NCBI GenBank assembly: GCA_021809365.1
Contig: JAKBAC010000037.1
Span: 668 to 23,118, forward strand
DNA: 22,451 nt
Reading direction: 5' to 3'
DNA from: Planctomycetota bacterium
GTDB lineage: Bacteria; Planctomycetota; Phycisphaerae; WQYP01
Part shown: positions 7,957 to 15,752 of the stretch, in pieces
How the letters are laid out: every line of letters starts with the position of its first letter
How positions within the stretch are numbered: position 1 is the stretch's first letter
Made by a program: the position numbers and the translations under genes
The notes under the pieces: generated by a model
The model's database searches: none
Told to the model about the DNA's origin: nothing
Seen by the model: only the letters and a program-made list of their open reading frames with translations

Positions 7957-9009
7957 TCAGAAACCCACTTTCACATCGAAGCCTTCAGCTTTAATTTGTT
8001 TGACCAGTCCGTGCAGACTGTCCACAGTGCGCTTCAGACGGCGGGTTACTTCCAACAGGGAATTATAGAGCCGCGGGTCTTTCACCAGCCGACCGGCCGT
8101 GCCGTGCCCCTGGGCAATGGATTCTGTAATATTGTTCACGTTTTCCAGAACACGCGTGAGCTTGACGCTTAGAGAAATAATCTTCTGGCGTGCGGTTTTC
8201 GCCACCGCGTCAATGTCCGTGGCGGTTGTGCCCGCTTTATCCAATACCCCGTTAAAACTCTGTACCGTGCCGGAAATTTGCTTGAGCGTATCTTTCAGCT
8301 CCTCGGAAGACACCGCCACGTTGGCTAAAATCCGCCGCACCTGATGGCGCAGCTTGCCGCCGCTTACCAGCCGGTTGATTGAATTAACGGTGATATTCAA
8401 CCGCTGAATCAAGGCACTGATATTGTTCAGATCGGTGGTACTTGATTCGGTTCCTTCCGCCTGCGCTTTGGTCAGGGCGACGGGCTTGAGCAGCGTATGC
8501 AGGTCATCGGCCACGCGATCCAATTTTCCACTGAGCACACCGAACTGCATGTTCAGTGACGAAAAATCCCGCACGACCGAATCAGGTATCAGACTGGAAG
8601 ACGCGATGGTCGCATGAATAATAGCGCTGCCGTCGGTGGGAAGAAATTTTTCCGCCGCCTTCTTCGGCAGATACAGCGATACATACGCGGCACCGATGGT
8701 CTTGGCACCGATCTGCGCGATGGTGTTATCCGGCAGATGCACATCTCGATAGACGCCGATGATGATGGTGGCGGATCGCATATTCGCCGTCAGCGATACA
8801 TCCCGCACGCTGCCGACCGTTACACCGTTAAACGTCACCAGATCGCCAAAGGTTAAGCCATCCGCGGTAGGCGCAAGAACCGTGACATGGTACGGAACAT
8901 TAGGACCAAAGCCGGGCACACGCCCCAGCAAAAATGCTCCCCATGTTATCAATACCACCGCCGCTATGATGGTCAGCCCAACAATTGTATTTCGCAACTT
9001 TTCATTCAT
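7957..9009 (-). CDS. MCE/MlaD-like membrane-anchored lipid transport protein
   Basis: A 350-residue protein with one N-terminal transmembrane helix (about residues 8-29) and a short periplasmic linker. One MCE domain follows (about 38-115), with the family segments LTFGDLVTFNGVTVGSVRDV and IGAKTIGAAYVSLYLP. The rest is mostly helical with regular hydrophobic spacing (about 145-345), probably a coiled coil or tunnel-forming segment. MlaD-type proteins form hexamers that move phospholipids between inner and outer membranes together with an MlaE permease and MlaF ATPase. Neither partner is in this window, so they must lie elsewhere if they exist. The Shine-Dalgarno site is weak (AGGGA about 13 bases upstream). 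It follows the small YqjK-slot gene by 38 bases. Confidence 0.88.
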   Translation of the reverse strand: MNEKLRNTIVGLTIIAAVVLITWGAFLLGRVPGFGPNVPYHVTVLAPTADGLTFGDLVTFNGVTVGSVRDVSLTANMRSATIIIGVYRDVHLPDNTIAQIGAKTIGAAYVSLYLPKKAAEKFLPTDGSAIIHATIASSSLIPDSVVRDFSSLNMQFGVLSGKLDRVADDLHTLLKPVALTKAQAEGTESSTTDLNNISALIQRLNITVNSINRLVSGGKLRHQVRRILANVAVSSEELKDTLKQISGTVQSFNGVLDKAGTTATDIDAVAKTARQKIISLSVKLTRVLENVNNITESIAQGHGTAGRLVKDPRLYNSLLEVTRRLKRTVDSLHGLVKQIKAEGFDVKVGF

Positions 9010-9047
9010 GCCGGATCAAGTCCCTGAGCAACAATACTTACGGGATT

Positions 9048-9569
9048 TTATCCGTTTCCACGTCCCGTGTCTCTATTGTCGGCATCGGTGGATTGATGCC
9101 GCTTTTCCAGCACCCGTCCCATCAAACCGCGCCAGGGTATGACCTCTGCCACGCCCACGATAAGATTCCGTAAAATCGGCTCGGCCATATCCAAAATCGG
9201 ATGAGCATCCGCTGGTTGCGTATGGACGGCCCCCGGTCCCGAGCCGCGCACTTGGCCATTCGCGCCGTCCACACGCACCGTTGATTCACCGCCGGTGTCC
9301 GATGGCTCCGTTCTCCCCCGCGGTTTACCCCGCAACCATGACACCAGCGCCCGTAACAGCCCGCCTTTAAGGTCGGTAGATGAGCCGGAGGCCACTACAC
9401 CCAACGTTGCCGCAATTCCCATTGCCGCGCCCAGGTGTCGGCGGACCACATTTTCCGGGGAATACTGTATGCGTAAATAGTGCTCGAATTGTGTTACCTG
9501 ATCGTCCACTTCCCGCAGCGCCGCATTGCGCCTGGCTTCCAACTCACCGAGCTGGTCCTGAATACTCAT
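9048..9569 (-). CDS. Hypothetical small envelope protein in the YqjK position
   Basis: A 173-residue protein not confidently assigned to a family. Residues 1-35 form a charged amphipathic helix (LGELEARRNAALREVDDQV). The segment ENVVRRHLGAAMGIAATLGVVASG (about 38-62) reads like the arginine-plus-hydrophobic helix of DUF3618-type membrane-associated proteins. A low-complexity Gly/Ser/Arg linker (about 80-120) and a second semi-hydrophobic helix (about 125-150) follow. Its ATG overlaps the stop of the YqjE-like gene as ATGA, so translation is almost certainly coupled. In enterobacteria the order yqjD-yqjE-yqjK places a small membrane protein at the same slot; this gene fills that slot by position, although sequence similarity to YqjK is not evident. 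Function unknown. Confidence 0.75.
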   Translation of the reverse strand: MSIQDQLGELEARRNAALREVDDQVTQFEHYLRIQYSPENVVRRHLGAAMGIAATLGVVASGSSTDLKGGLLRALVSWLRGKPRGRTEPSDTGGESTVRVDGANGQVRGSGPGAVHTQPADAHPILDMAEPILRNLIVGVAEVIPWRGLMGRVLEKRHQSTDADNRDTGRGNG

Positions 9570-9976
9570 CGCTTAAGCCTTTCCGCCGCATGGCTGCCCG
9601 CAACTGAACCTTCGGAAGATTTCTCCCGTACTGGACGCGACGCGATCAACACCAGCCCACCCGCCAATGCCAGATGACCGATCGCGAAAATAACGAACAC
9701 CCACAGCACCGGAACCAATTTGTCCAATGCCTGAAAAATGGCAATTTCCAGAAATACCACCCCCGCCAGCGCCATGGCGATGGCTCCCGCAAGCAGCACC
9801 GTGCGAAGCAACACATCCGTCAGCGCCGCCAGCAGCCGCAAGGTAATGATCTGCGCTTCCAGCTCAATAACATCCAGCAACGCCCTGAAGATGCGACGGG
9901 TATAAGCCCGACCCGCCCCCGGCGCGGAATTCTCCGCCGGCGATTCCGTGCGATCTTCCGCGGGTTCAACAGCCAT
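9566..9976 (-). CDS. YqjE-like inner-membrane protein (DUF1469 / phage holin 3-6 superfamily)
   Basis: A 136-residue membrane protein. A charged N-terminus (about 1-30) is followed by an amphipathic helix (RRIFRALLDVIELEAQIITLRLLAALTDVL) and two strong transmembrane segments (about 60-82 and 88-110) joined by a short turn, ending in a charged tail. That is the layout of the Phage_holin_3_6/YqjE family, which despite its name is mostly chromosomal. ATG 9976 is chosen because GGAG (9987-9984) lies seven bases before it; the open frame extends to 10030 without another good site. It follows the DUF883 gene by 80 bases and overlaps the next gene by four, as in the yqjD-yqjE arrangement of other bacteria. 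Role in the envelope is unknown. Confidence 0.82.
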   Translation of the reverse strand: MAVEPAEDRTESPAENSAPGAGRAYTRRIFRALLDVIELEAQIITLRLLAALTDVLLRTVLLAGAIAMALAGVVFLEIAIFQALDKLVPVLWVFVIFAIGHLALAGGLVLIASRPVREKSSEGSVAGSHAAERLKR

Positions 9977-10056
9977 AAAGCCACTCCGAGCGCAGCCTGT
10001 CCCCATTGACCGCAATGCGCCAGCACTCATGATAACACATGATCGGCAAACGATTT

Positions 10057-10380
10057 TTAATGTCGCCGATGAATCAGCATGCCAAGTACCAGACCGGCCC
10101 CCGCCGCGATCGCGACCGCCGCGAGAGGATTACGCCTTACCAGCGTAATCATCGCCGCCTGAGAGTCCGAAACCTGCTCCTTGACGATGCCGGCCTTGTC
10201 ATGTACCCACTCCGCGGCATGGACCTTCAAATCGCCCACGCGATCGAGTGCGGCATGGCTGGCTTCTCCAGCCAGGTCCGCCACCGCGGATTTGGCTACC
10301 GTGTACTTCCGGCGCAGTTCCTCGGCATGGCCAACTGCGGCACGATCCTGACTGGGTGTGGTTGTAAGTGTGTCCGACAT
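10057..10380 (-). CDS. DUF883 (ElaB/YqjD-like) tail-anchored protein
   Basis: A 107-residue protein with a polar, helical N-terminal part (AVGHAEELRRKYTVAKSAV...) and a single C-terminal membrane helix with a short basic tail (RRNPLAAVAIAAGAGLVLGMLIHRRH). The Arg-rich-then-Gly-rich ending is the hallmark of DUF883. E. coli YqjD and ElaB are inner-membrane proteins that bind ribosomes in stationary phase; whether this protein does so is inference. ATG 10380 is well supported by AGGAGG seven bases upstream, so the longer frame to 10458 is rejected. It is the first gene of the long minus-strand run. Confidence 0.88.
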   Translation of the reverse strand: MSDTLTTTPSQDRAAVGHAEELRRKYTVAKSAVADLAGEASHAALDRVGDLKVHAAEWVHDKAGIVKEQVSDSQAAMITLVRRNPLAAVAIAAGAGLVLGMLIHRRH

Positions 10381-10563
10381 AAATGGTCCTCCTGAAAAAA
10401 AGTTGTTCCCGATAACAGCCGACGCAACTGTCATTTCAAAATACCTGCCCCCTATCACATTGTTCGCAGTTCAATCGCGGAAATCAAGTGCAATAATTCC
10501 TGTATTTTTCATCGGCCCCGAACGCCGGGAGTAATTACAAAATCAATGCGGATCAGCATTCAC

Positions 10564-10592
10564 TTGAGATCGCCGCCACTTTATGGCAATAT
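10564..10592 (+). promoter_or_regulatory. Candidate tRNA-Leu promoter
   Basis: TTGAGA (10564-10569, five of six to consensus) is followed after 17 bases by CAATAT (10587-10592, three of six). The distance to the tRNA start at 10604 is right for a short leader, but the -10 element is poor. Confidence 0.25.
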
Positions 10593-10603
10593 GGTCACAT
10601 CTC

Positions 10604-10687
10604 GCCCGGGTGGCGAAATTGGCAGACGCGCCAGCTTGAGGTGCTGGTGGGCGCAAGCTCTTGCAGGTTCGAATCCTGTCCCGGGCA
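10604..10687 (+). tRNA. tRNA-Leu (anticodon GAG)
   Basis: A class II tRNA of 84 bases. The acceptor stem pairs GCCCGGG (10604-10610) with CCCGGGC (10680-10686), with discriminator A at 10687. The anticodon stem CCAGC/GCTGG (10631-10635, 10643-10647) encloses the loop TTGAGGT, giving anticodon GAG (10638-10640), which reads CTC/CTT leucine codons. A long variable arm (GGGC-GCAA-GCTC) and a T arm with GGTTCGAATCC are present. CCA is not encoded, since TTA follows. The RAYT gene on the opposite strand ends at the very next base. Confidence 0.97.
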
Positions 10688-11356
10688 TTATCCCCGTACC
10701 TGTTTCCTGGGGCGGCCAATCGGACGCAGCGTGTGCTCAATCCGCATTTTCTGTGCCATCCGCGCCACCCAACTGTCGCGGCCCAGAGGCCGACCGCGTT
10801 TCAGGCTTATATTCAATCGGGCCAACTCCTTGCGGTCCATCGGCTTATTGACCAACTTCCGCCAACCCTTTGGTCGATCCACCGGCCAATTGGACAGCAG
10901 TTTTCTGGCGACCTTTTTACTACACGATAAACTTGCCCATTCCCATTTCTCCGCGCGCTTGACCAGCCCGGCCCGCAAGGCGATGGACTCGATATAACGC
11001 AGCAAATCAATGAAATCATCGCCGGCTTCAACCGCAAAACTTTCGTACCGGCCCCGATACAAATGCCCCTTGGATCGCGGATACCGCGACTGATGGCGCT
11101 TGGCGTGCGTATTGGCCACCCACGACATGTACGCGGCAAGATCCTTGTCCCCGGATGGCCGCAGGATCAGATGCCAATGCTTTGGCATCAGGCAAAAGCC
11201 GAAGACTTCCACCGCGGCATGATCCGTTCCCGCGATCAATATCTCCACAAATGCCGCATAATCCTTGTTTCTCCGAAATAACTTCTTGCCTTCCATGGCA
11301 CGGTTGAATACGTGATAAATCAAGCCACCTTTTGCGGATCGGGCTACTCTTGGCAT
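10688..11356 (-). mobile_element. RAYT-type (REP-associated) Y1/HUH transposase
   Basis: A full-length, uninterrupted coding frame of 222 residues. Family marks in order: MPRVARSAKGGLIYHVFNRA at the N-terminus, LMPKHWHLILRP holding the HUH metal-binding pair (His60, His62), GHLYRGRYESF, LLRYIESIALRAGLV, and a basic C-terminal tail (RGRPLGRD...LRPIGRPRK). RAYTs are single-copy, host-maintained relatives of IS200/IS605 transposases that process REP/REPIN palindromes. The nucleophilic tyrosine of Y1 enzymes usually lies in the helix after HUH; here that stretch reads AAYMSWVANTHAKRH, so Tyr76 is the candidate, while the position I would align with the usual YN reads TH. No terminal repeats flank the gene. 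Its stop codon (10688-10690) abuts the tRNA-Leu 3' end. The Shine-Dalgarno site is weak. Confidence 0.88.
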
Positions 11357-11422
11357 AAATCAAACCATTCCTTTCATGCGCTTACTGATCGCGACGACCG
11401 TCACAACCTCACGTTCCCGATT

Positions 11423-11905
11423 TCATTTTTTCTCTTGTCCGGCGGGAGCGACCGGTGGTTTGGTAATAAACAGGTTCTTCAATATATTATCACCGCTTAA
11501 TTTTTCCCCGGTTACGGCCATGGCCAGCAATTCTCCGCCCAGAACATCGGGCGCAATAATTAAATCCGGCCCCACGCGTTCAATGCGCTGTAGATTTTTA
11601 CTATTCTTTACCGCCGCCACTGTCCGCGCACTACCTCCCAATTCCTTGGCCGCCATGACAATGAAAGCATTCTCACTGTCATCCGCCCGTAACGCCAGAA
11701 TCGCCAGGGCTTTCTCGCCACCAGCCTTGCGCAATATTTCAATATCAGACGCATCGCCGACTATCATATCCGCCGCATCCAGCCACGCGGTGTCCGGCTC
11801 CCGCGGTACCACGACCACCACCGGCAAGTGCCGGGCTTTAAGTTCCCGGTAGGTGTTATGCGACAGGGGATTATCCCCGATGATAATATAATGATCCTGT
11901 TTCAT
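11423..11905 (-). other. Possible internal translation product of kch: free RCK domain
   Basis: Codon 261 of kch is ATG (11905-11903) and is preceded by AGGAG at 11921-11917, eleven bases away and inside the coding sequence. The product would be 160 residues, exactly the cytoplasmic RCK domain. E. coli Kch is known to make a separate RCK domain from an internal Met (M240) at the matching border, which aligns here as NKRMKQDHYII. The spacing is a little long, so efficiency is uncertain. Confidence 0.5.
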
Positions 11906-12685
11906 GCGTTTATTTTCTCCTGACAGCAGCCGCTGCATCCGTCCGTTCACCAGTGGCACAATCACCGCCGAAATAGATGTCGCAAATACGGTTATACCGA
12001 GAATGATCATGGAGATCACGAAAAATCGCGCGTCGTTGTGCGTGGGCACGATGTCCCCATAGCCGACCGTTGACAGCGTGACGACTGAAAAGTATAGAGC
12101 GCTGGCCAGATTGGTAATCGGCGGGGAAAAGCCCTGTCCCAGCACAAACGAGCCGAACACCGAATATCCGAGCAGTGACAGCACGCTGATCAGAGAAAAC
12201 ATCGTGCCCGCGGCCAAACTGGATCTGGAGAAGTGCCGATAGAAAATCACCAATGCTATCAGTACCGATCCATTGAGCACCGCCAATGCGCCCCAGCGCA
12301 AGTTATCATGATGCAGCATCAGCGCCAGAGTGGCCGCTGAAATAATCAGCGCAATAACCCACGCCAGACGCGAGCGGAAAGCCAGTCCGAAAGACATGAC
12401 CAGAAGCACCACTCCCGCCGCCGCTTCCGGCAAGCCACCCAGGCCGCGCATCGCCGCAATCTGCGTGATATGCAGCACGGGCTTCATGCGCATGATTCCC
12501 GGAAAGCTCGGGGCTACGCGCAAAATTCCATCCAGCAGATTCAGCGCGCCCAGCAAAGCCGCCGCCGCCGCCACCGGAAGATGCGGAAACCAATGATCCA
12601 AACGCAGACGCTGACGCATCGCATGCAAGAGACGCGTTATCCGTTGTCCCTGACGAAACTGCAAAATTGGATGCTCTCGGGGCAT
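11423..12685 (-). CDS. kch: Kch-type potassium channel with RCK domain
   Basis: A 420-residue channel that closely follows E. coli Kch (417 residues) in length and order. Several transmembrane helices span about 35-245, the pore loop carries the K+ selectivity filter TVGYGD (206-211), and a cytoplasmic RCK/TrkA-N domain runs from about 261 to 400 (HYIIIGDNPLSHNTYRELK, then MIVGDASDIEILRKAG). The RCK glycine pattern is partly changed (GDNPLS rather than G-G-G), as in Kch itself, so nucleotide binding is uncertain. AGAGGA lies a few bases before ATG 12685. An internal in-frame ATG at 11905 with AGGAG upstream falls at the domain border and may yield the RCK domain alone. Neighbours are a GmhA-like isomerase upstream and the RAYT gene downstream. 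Confidence 0.93.
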   Translation of the reverse strand: MPREHPILQFRQGQRITRLLHAMRQRLRLDHWFPHLPVAAAAALLGALNLLDGILRVAPSFPGIMRMKPVLHITQIAAMRGLGGLPEAAAGVVLLVMSFGLAFRSRLAWVIALIISAATLALMLHHDNLRWGALAVLNGSVLIALVIFYRHFSRSSLAAGTMFSLISVLSLLGYSVFGSFVLGQGFSPPITNLASALYFSVVTLSTVGYGDIVPTHNDARFFVISMIILGITVFATSISAVIVPLVNGRMQRLLSGENKRMKQDHYIIIGDNPLSHNTYRELKARHLPVVVVVPREPDTAWLDAADMIVGDASDIEILRKAGGEKALAILALRADDSENAFIVMAAKELGGSARTVAAVKNSKNLQRIERVGPDLIIAPDVLGGELLAMAVTGEKLSGDNILKNLFITKPPVAPAGQEKK

Positions 12686-12779
12686 TTGGCTTTCCTCTGG
12701 GCGTCAGCACGCCATGCTCATGTCCGTGTCATCATGACCTTTCAGCCATCGTCCCTTCTGACGGTGGCCGATGATATTT

Positions 12780-13355
12780 CTAATCGCAATATTTTTCAAA
12801 ATATTCCAGTATCAGGTGCAGCACCACCTCATGCGCTTCCTGAATTGCTGACGACCGCTGGCTGTCGATCACCAGCGCCAGATCACAATGCTCCACATTC
12901 CGCCCGCCTCCCTTACCCAGGAGGCCGACGGTCTTTCCCCCCCGCTGCCGCATGGCCTGACACGCGCGTATCAAGTTCTCGCTGTTGCCGCTGCTGGAAA
13001 ATACCACCAGCACATCGCCGTGCCCGGCAAACGCCTCCACCTGCCGCGAAAACACGCTGGCGAAATCCCAATCATTGGCAATGCACGTCAGCGCGGTTCC
13101 ATCCGCCGCCAGGCACAGCGCGGGAAATGCCCGTCGATCGGGCCGACAATAGCGGCCCGTCAACTCTTCCGCCAGATGCAGCGCCGCGGCAGCCGATCCT
13201 CCGTTGCCGGCGGTCAGCAATTTTTTTCCGCTTAACAGGGCGGAAGTCACCATCTCGCAAATCGCCGTGATCTGATCCACTTGCCGGGAAAGCTCCCCGA
13301 TCACGCGCGACGAATCCGCCAGACAATCCTGAATCCAATGATGATTTTTAGCCAC
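12780..13355 (-). CDS. gmhA: SIS-domain phosphoheptose isomerase-like protein (GmhA/DiaA family)
   Basis: A soluble protein of 191 residues covering one SIS domain. GNGGSAAAALHLAEELTGRY (about 51-69) holds the phosphate loop and the catalytic Glu64 of GmhA. VFSSSGNSENLIRA (about 118-131) is the second phosphate-binding motif. QEAHEVVLH near residue 172 provides the conserved histidines. GmhA converts sedoheptulose-7-phosphate to D-glycero-heptose-7-phosphate for LPS core or S-layer glycan precursors. The Arg that normally precedes IQE-H is Ala (SSAIQEAH), a small deviation. GTG 13355 is preferred because GGAG lies five bases before it; the open frame starts at another GTG at 13382 with no such site. 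DiaA, a close relative that binds DnaA, cannot be fully excluded. No other heptose gene is nearby. Confidence 0.85.
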   Translation of the reverse strand: MAKNHHWIQDCLADSSRVIGELSRQVDQITAICEMVTSALLSGKKLLTAGNGGSAAAALHLAEELTGRYCRPDRRAFPALCLAADGTALTCIANDWDFASVFSRQVEAFAGHGDVLVVFSSSGNSENLIRACQAMRQRGGKTVGLLGKGGGRNVEHCDLALVIDSQRSSAIQEAHEVVLHLILEYFEKYCD

Positions 13356-13406
13356 ACGCACTCCGTAAATGAGTCGCCGCACTTATACACAGGCCCATTG
13401 ACCAAC

Positions 13407-14273
13407 TTATGCGCTCAACGCTTCAAGTTCCTCCGGACGCAGCTTCAGTTGGCACGCCTTGGCCGAGTCTTCAATGCTCTCTTTACGGCTGGCCCCCGGA
13501 ATTGGAATCACTTGCGGCCCCTTGGATAACAACCAGGCCAGAACCACCTGATAAATGGAAACGTGATGTGATGCGGCAATACTTTCCAACAAAGGCTCAA
13601 AAGCGCCCAAATCCTTGGAACCGCCGATCCCGTTCAGAGGACTCCATGCCAGAAACGCCAGATTTCGCGCCCGCGCGTATTCCAGCACACCATCCTGTTC
13701 CGGTTGGCGGTGCTTGCGGGAATATTGATTTTGTACGCTGACGATTTCCGCCTCCGCCTCCGCAGCCTCCAATTCCAGGACGGAAAAATTACTCACGCCG
13801 ATGAAGCGAATTTTCCCTTCCTTCTGCAATTGCTTCAAACATCCCATACTCTCCGCCAATGGAACTTTCGAATCAATCCGATGATATTGGTACAATGTGA
13901 TAATGTCCGTGCGCAAATTTTTAAGTGATGCTTCACATACCGCCCGCAAATGCTTCGGTGAACCGTCGTGTTCCCACCGCCCGCCGGGTCGCACCAGCCC
14001 GCCTTTGGTGGCAACCACGACGGCATTGCGTTTCGCCGTCGGCAATTCCGCCAGCGCCTTGCCGATCAATCGCTCATTATGACCGGCTTCCGAAGCATCC
14101 AGGCAATAACTGTCCGCGGTGTCAATAAGCGTAATGCCACAATCAATGGCGTGGTGAATAACGCGAATGGCATCCGCTTCCGCCGGCCGCGCGGCCGGGA
14201 CCGACATGGGCATTCCTCCCAAGCCGATACAACTGACCATCAAACCCGTTTTCCCCAAAGAACGTGTATACAT
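13407..14273 (-). CDS. Aldo/keto reductase
   Basis: An NADPH-dependent oxidoreductase of the TIM-barrel aldo/keto reductase superfamily, 288 residues. The N-terminus MYTRSLGKTGLMVSCIGLGGM is the usual beta-hairpin of the family. The catalytic tetrad is visible: Asp51 and Tyr56 in LIDTADSY, Lys90 in VVATKGG, and His131 in LYQYHRID. IGVSNFSVLELE and IPIPGASRKESIEDS, the cofactor-phosphate site, follow at expected places. The Q/R-x-D-P-x-VP substrate line reads YHRIDSKVPLAES, like AKR13/YajO-type enzymes, but the substrate is not predictable. Two in-frame ATGs follow one GGAG (14286-14283): the second at 14273 has the better nine-base spacing, while 14279 would be only three bases away. It heads the second minus-strand run, 51 bases before gmhA. 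Confidence 0.92.
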   Translation of the reverse strand: MYTRSLGKTGLMVSCIGLGGMPMSVPAARPAEADAIRVIHHAIDCGITLIDTADSYCLDASEAGHNERLIGKALAELPTAKRNAVVVATKGGLVRPGGRWEHDGSPKHLRAVCEASLKNLRTDIITLYQYHRIDSKVPLAESMGCLKQLQKEGKIRFIGVSNFSVLELEAAEAEAEIVSVQNQYSRKHRQPEQDGVLEYARARNLAFLAWSPLNGIGGSKDLGAFEPLLESIAASHHVSIYQVVLAWLLSKGPQVIPIPGASRKESIEDSAKACQLKLRPEELEALSA

Positions 14274-14643
14274 TGTCATTTTCTCCAATGCCTGCCCAAC
14301 CGGTAACAACATAGAAGTTTAGCCGCATCCAGATGTGATTCCAAGTAACCCAGCAATAACCCAGCAATTTTTTCAAATGGACGCCTGACCCACCTTGGCA
14401 GTCGCTCTCTTTGCGCACGCAGGTGCTTCACCCACCTTACACCCCCATTGCGTAAATGCAGTCGGATCGCCATTCGTCGAGGGTATGCTGGCTTTCGCCA
14501 CCAGTTTTACAGGGGCGGGGGATGGGAACGAAACAGGAGCTTGGCCGCCGGAACGTGACGGTATGCCGTTGCGAAAAGCGATGATAGCCCCAATTTGCCG
14601 ACTGGTCTGCTACAATAATGGCCAATAAGGAGTTCGGATCGCC
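14274..14643. other. Divergent intergenic region with short direct repeats
   Basis: This 370-base region separates the aldo/keto reductase and the kinase-like gene, so it must hold both promoters. No clear -35/-10 pair is found; TTGCCG (14595-14600) and TACAAT (14611-14616) are only ten bases apart. It contains an 11-bp tandem repeat, TAACCCAGCAA, at 14346-14367 and two copies of ACCCACCTT (14388-14396, 14430-14438) 42 bases apart. Open frames here have no Shine-Dalgarno support and no family likeness. Confidence 0.6.
14346..14367. repeat. 11-bp tandem direct repeat
   Basis: TAACCCAGCAA is repeated twice without gap (14346-14356, 14357-14367). It has the same unit length as the tandem repeat at 576-597 but a different sequence. 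No role is assigned. Confidence 0.85.
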
Positions 14644-15750
14644 ATGCGCATGCTATTGACTGGACAGGTGGGACTTGATCGCCAGGCGTATCTGAATCAG
14701 GTGGAGGCAATTGCGCAAAGCCATGGTGAACCGCTGAAGGTATTTCATGTCGGTGACATGATGTACCGCGAAGCACCGGATGTGAAACCGGGGCGGATTC
14801 TGGATTTGCCGTTGTCGCGCTTAACGAGTCTGCGGCGCGCTGTATTCCGGGATATTCTTTCGGATATGCCCAACCATCCCAATGTCATCATCAATTCCCA
14901 CGCGACATTCCGCTGGAAGCACGGTCTGTTTGCGGCATTTGATTTTGATCAACTGGCGCAACTGCAACCGGATATTTATGTCACCTTGCTGGACAATGTG
15001 GAAACCGTCCATCAGCGCCTGATGCGCGATCATAATGTGGATCACAGTCTCAAGGATTTAATGGTCTGGCGGGAAGAAGAAATTCTTGCCACCGAGCTGA
15101 TGGCCCGCGCCAACTCGCGCCATGCCGCGTCATTTTTTGTGCTGGCGCGCGGGCGGCATGCCAGCACCGCGCTGACACTTTTCCGATTGCTGATGCGCCC
15201 GGCCATGCGGAAAGTTTATCCCAGCTTCCCCATGAGCCACGTTGCCAAGATGCCGGACGTACTGGCTGAAATCAACGCATTCCGTGGGAAGATGGCGGAC
15301 CAATTCATCACATTTGATCCCGGTGATGTGGATGAAAAAATTTTGTATGACGCGGCGGTTCTGGCGGCGGAAGAAGGGCGGCAAATTCTGACAGTGGAGG
15401 CCGGCGGCGGCAATGTTCAAGTGCGGGTGCCGGAGGTATTGTCCATCGGTGGGGACATCAATGGGCAGATTTATGCGCGGGATTTTATGATGGTGCGGCA
15501 AAGCGACATGATCGTGTCCTACATTCCGGAAATGGCCGATGGCCGTCCGGGGTTATCCAGCGGCGTGGAACGTGAACTGCAACATGCCTACGATCATGCG
15601 CGGGATGTATATGTGATATGGCGGCCCAAGGCAGAGCCAAGCCCGTTTGTGACCCAGACGGCCACAAAATTATTTGCGACAGTCGATGAAGCCCTTGCGT
15701 ATTTTTCCCAGCGCGGATTGTGTTTGCCGCACAGTTTATTTGAGAGTTGA
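14644..15750 (+). CDS. Adenylate-kinase-like protein with degenerate P-loop and NDT-like C-terminal domain
   Basis: A 368-residue protein I do not recognise as a named enzyme. The N-terminal ~190 residues look like archaeal-type adenylate kinases: LLTGQVGLDRQAY at the P-loop position, then NVIINSHATFRW, PDIYVTLLDNVETVHQRL and LMVWREEEILATELMA. The P-loop GxxxxGK[ST] reads G-QVGL-DRQ, so the phosphate-binding lysine and the following Ser/Thr are missing, and kinase activity is doubtful. The C-terminal ~110 residues (IYARDFMMVRQSDMIVSYIP, then SSGVERELQHAYDHARDVYVIW around 305-326) resemble nucleoside 2-deoxyribosyltransferase-like folds, with Glu309/Glu311 as possible active-site acids. A role in nucleotide or nucleoside turnover is inference. 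AAGGAG lies eleven bases before ATG 14644. The stop is two bases before the alanine dehydrogenase start, implying co-translation. Confidence 0.65.
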   Translation: MRMLLTGQVGLDRQAYLNQVEAIAQSHGEPLKVFHVGDMMYREAPDVKPGRILDLPLSRLTSLRRAVFRDILSDMPNHPNVIINSHATFRWKHGLFAAFDFDQLAQLQPDIYVTLLDNVETVHQRLMRDHNVDHSLKDLMVWREEEILATELMARANSRHAASFFVLARGRHASTALTLFRLLMRPAMRKVYPSFPMSHVAKMPDVLAEINAFRGKMADQFITFDPGDVDEKILYDAAVLAAEEGRQILTVEAGGGNVQVRVPEVLSIGGDINGQIYARDFMMVRQSDMIVSYIPEMADGRPGLSSGVERELQHAYDHARDVYVIWRPKAEPSPFVTQTATKLFATVDEALAYFSQRGLCLPHSLFES

Positions 15751-15752
15751 CG

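Noticed and set aside
9566..9976. A prophage holin
   Set aside because: The domain name suggests phage, but the gene sits in a YqjD-YqjE-type chromosomal module and no phage genes are near.
14395..14628. A 77-codon frame in the aldo/keto reductase-kinase gap
   Set aside because: It lies over the expected promoter region, has no ribosome site, and its sequence follows the short repeats rather than a protein family.
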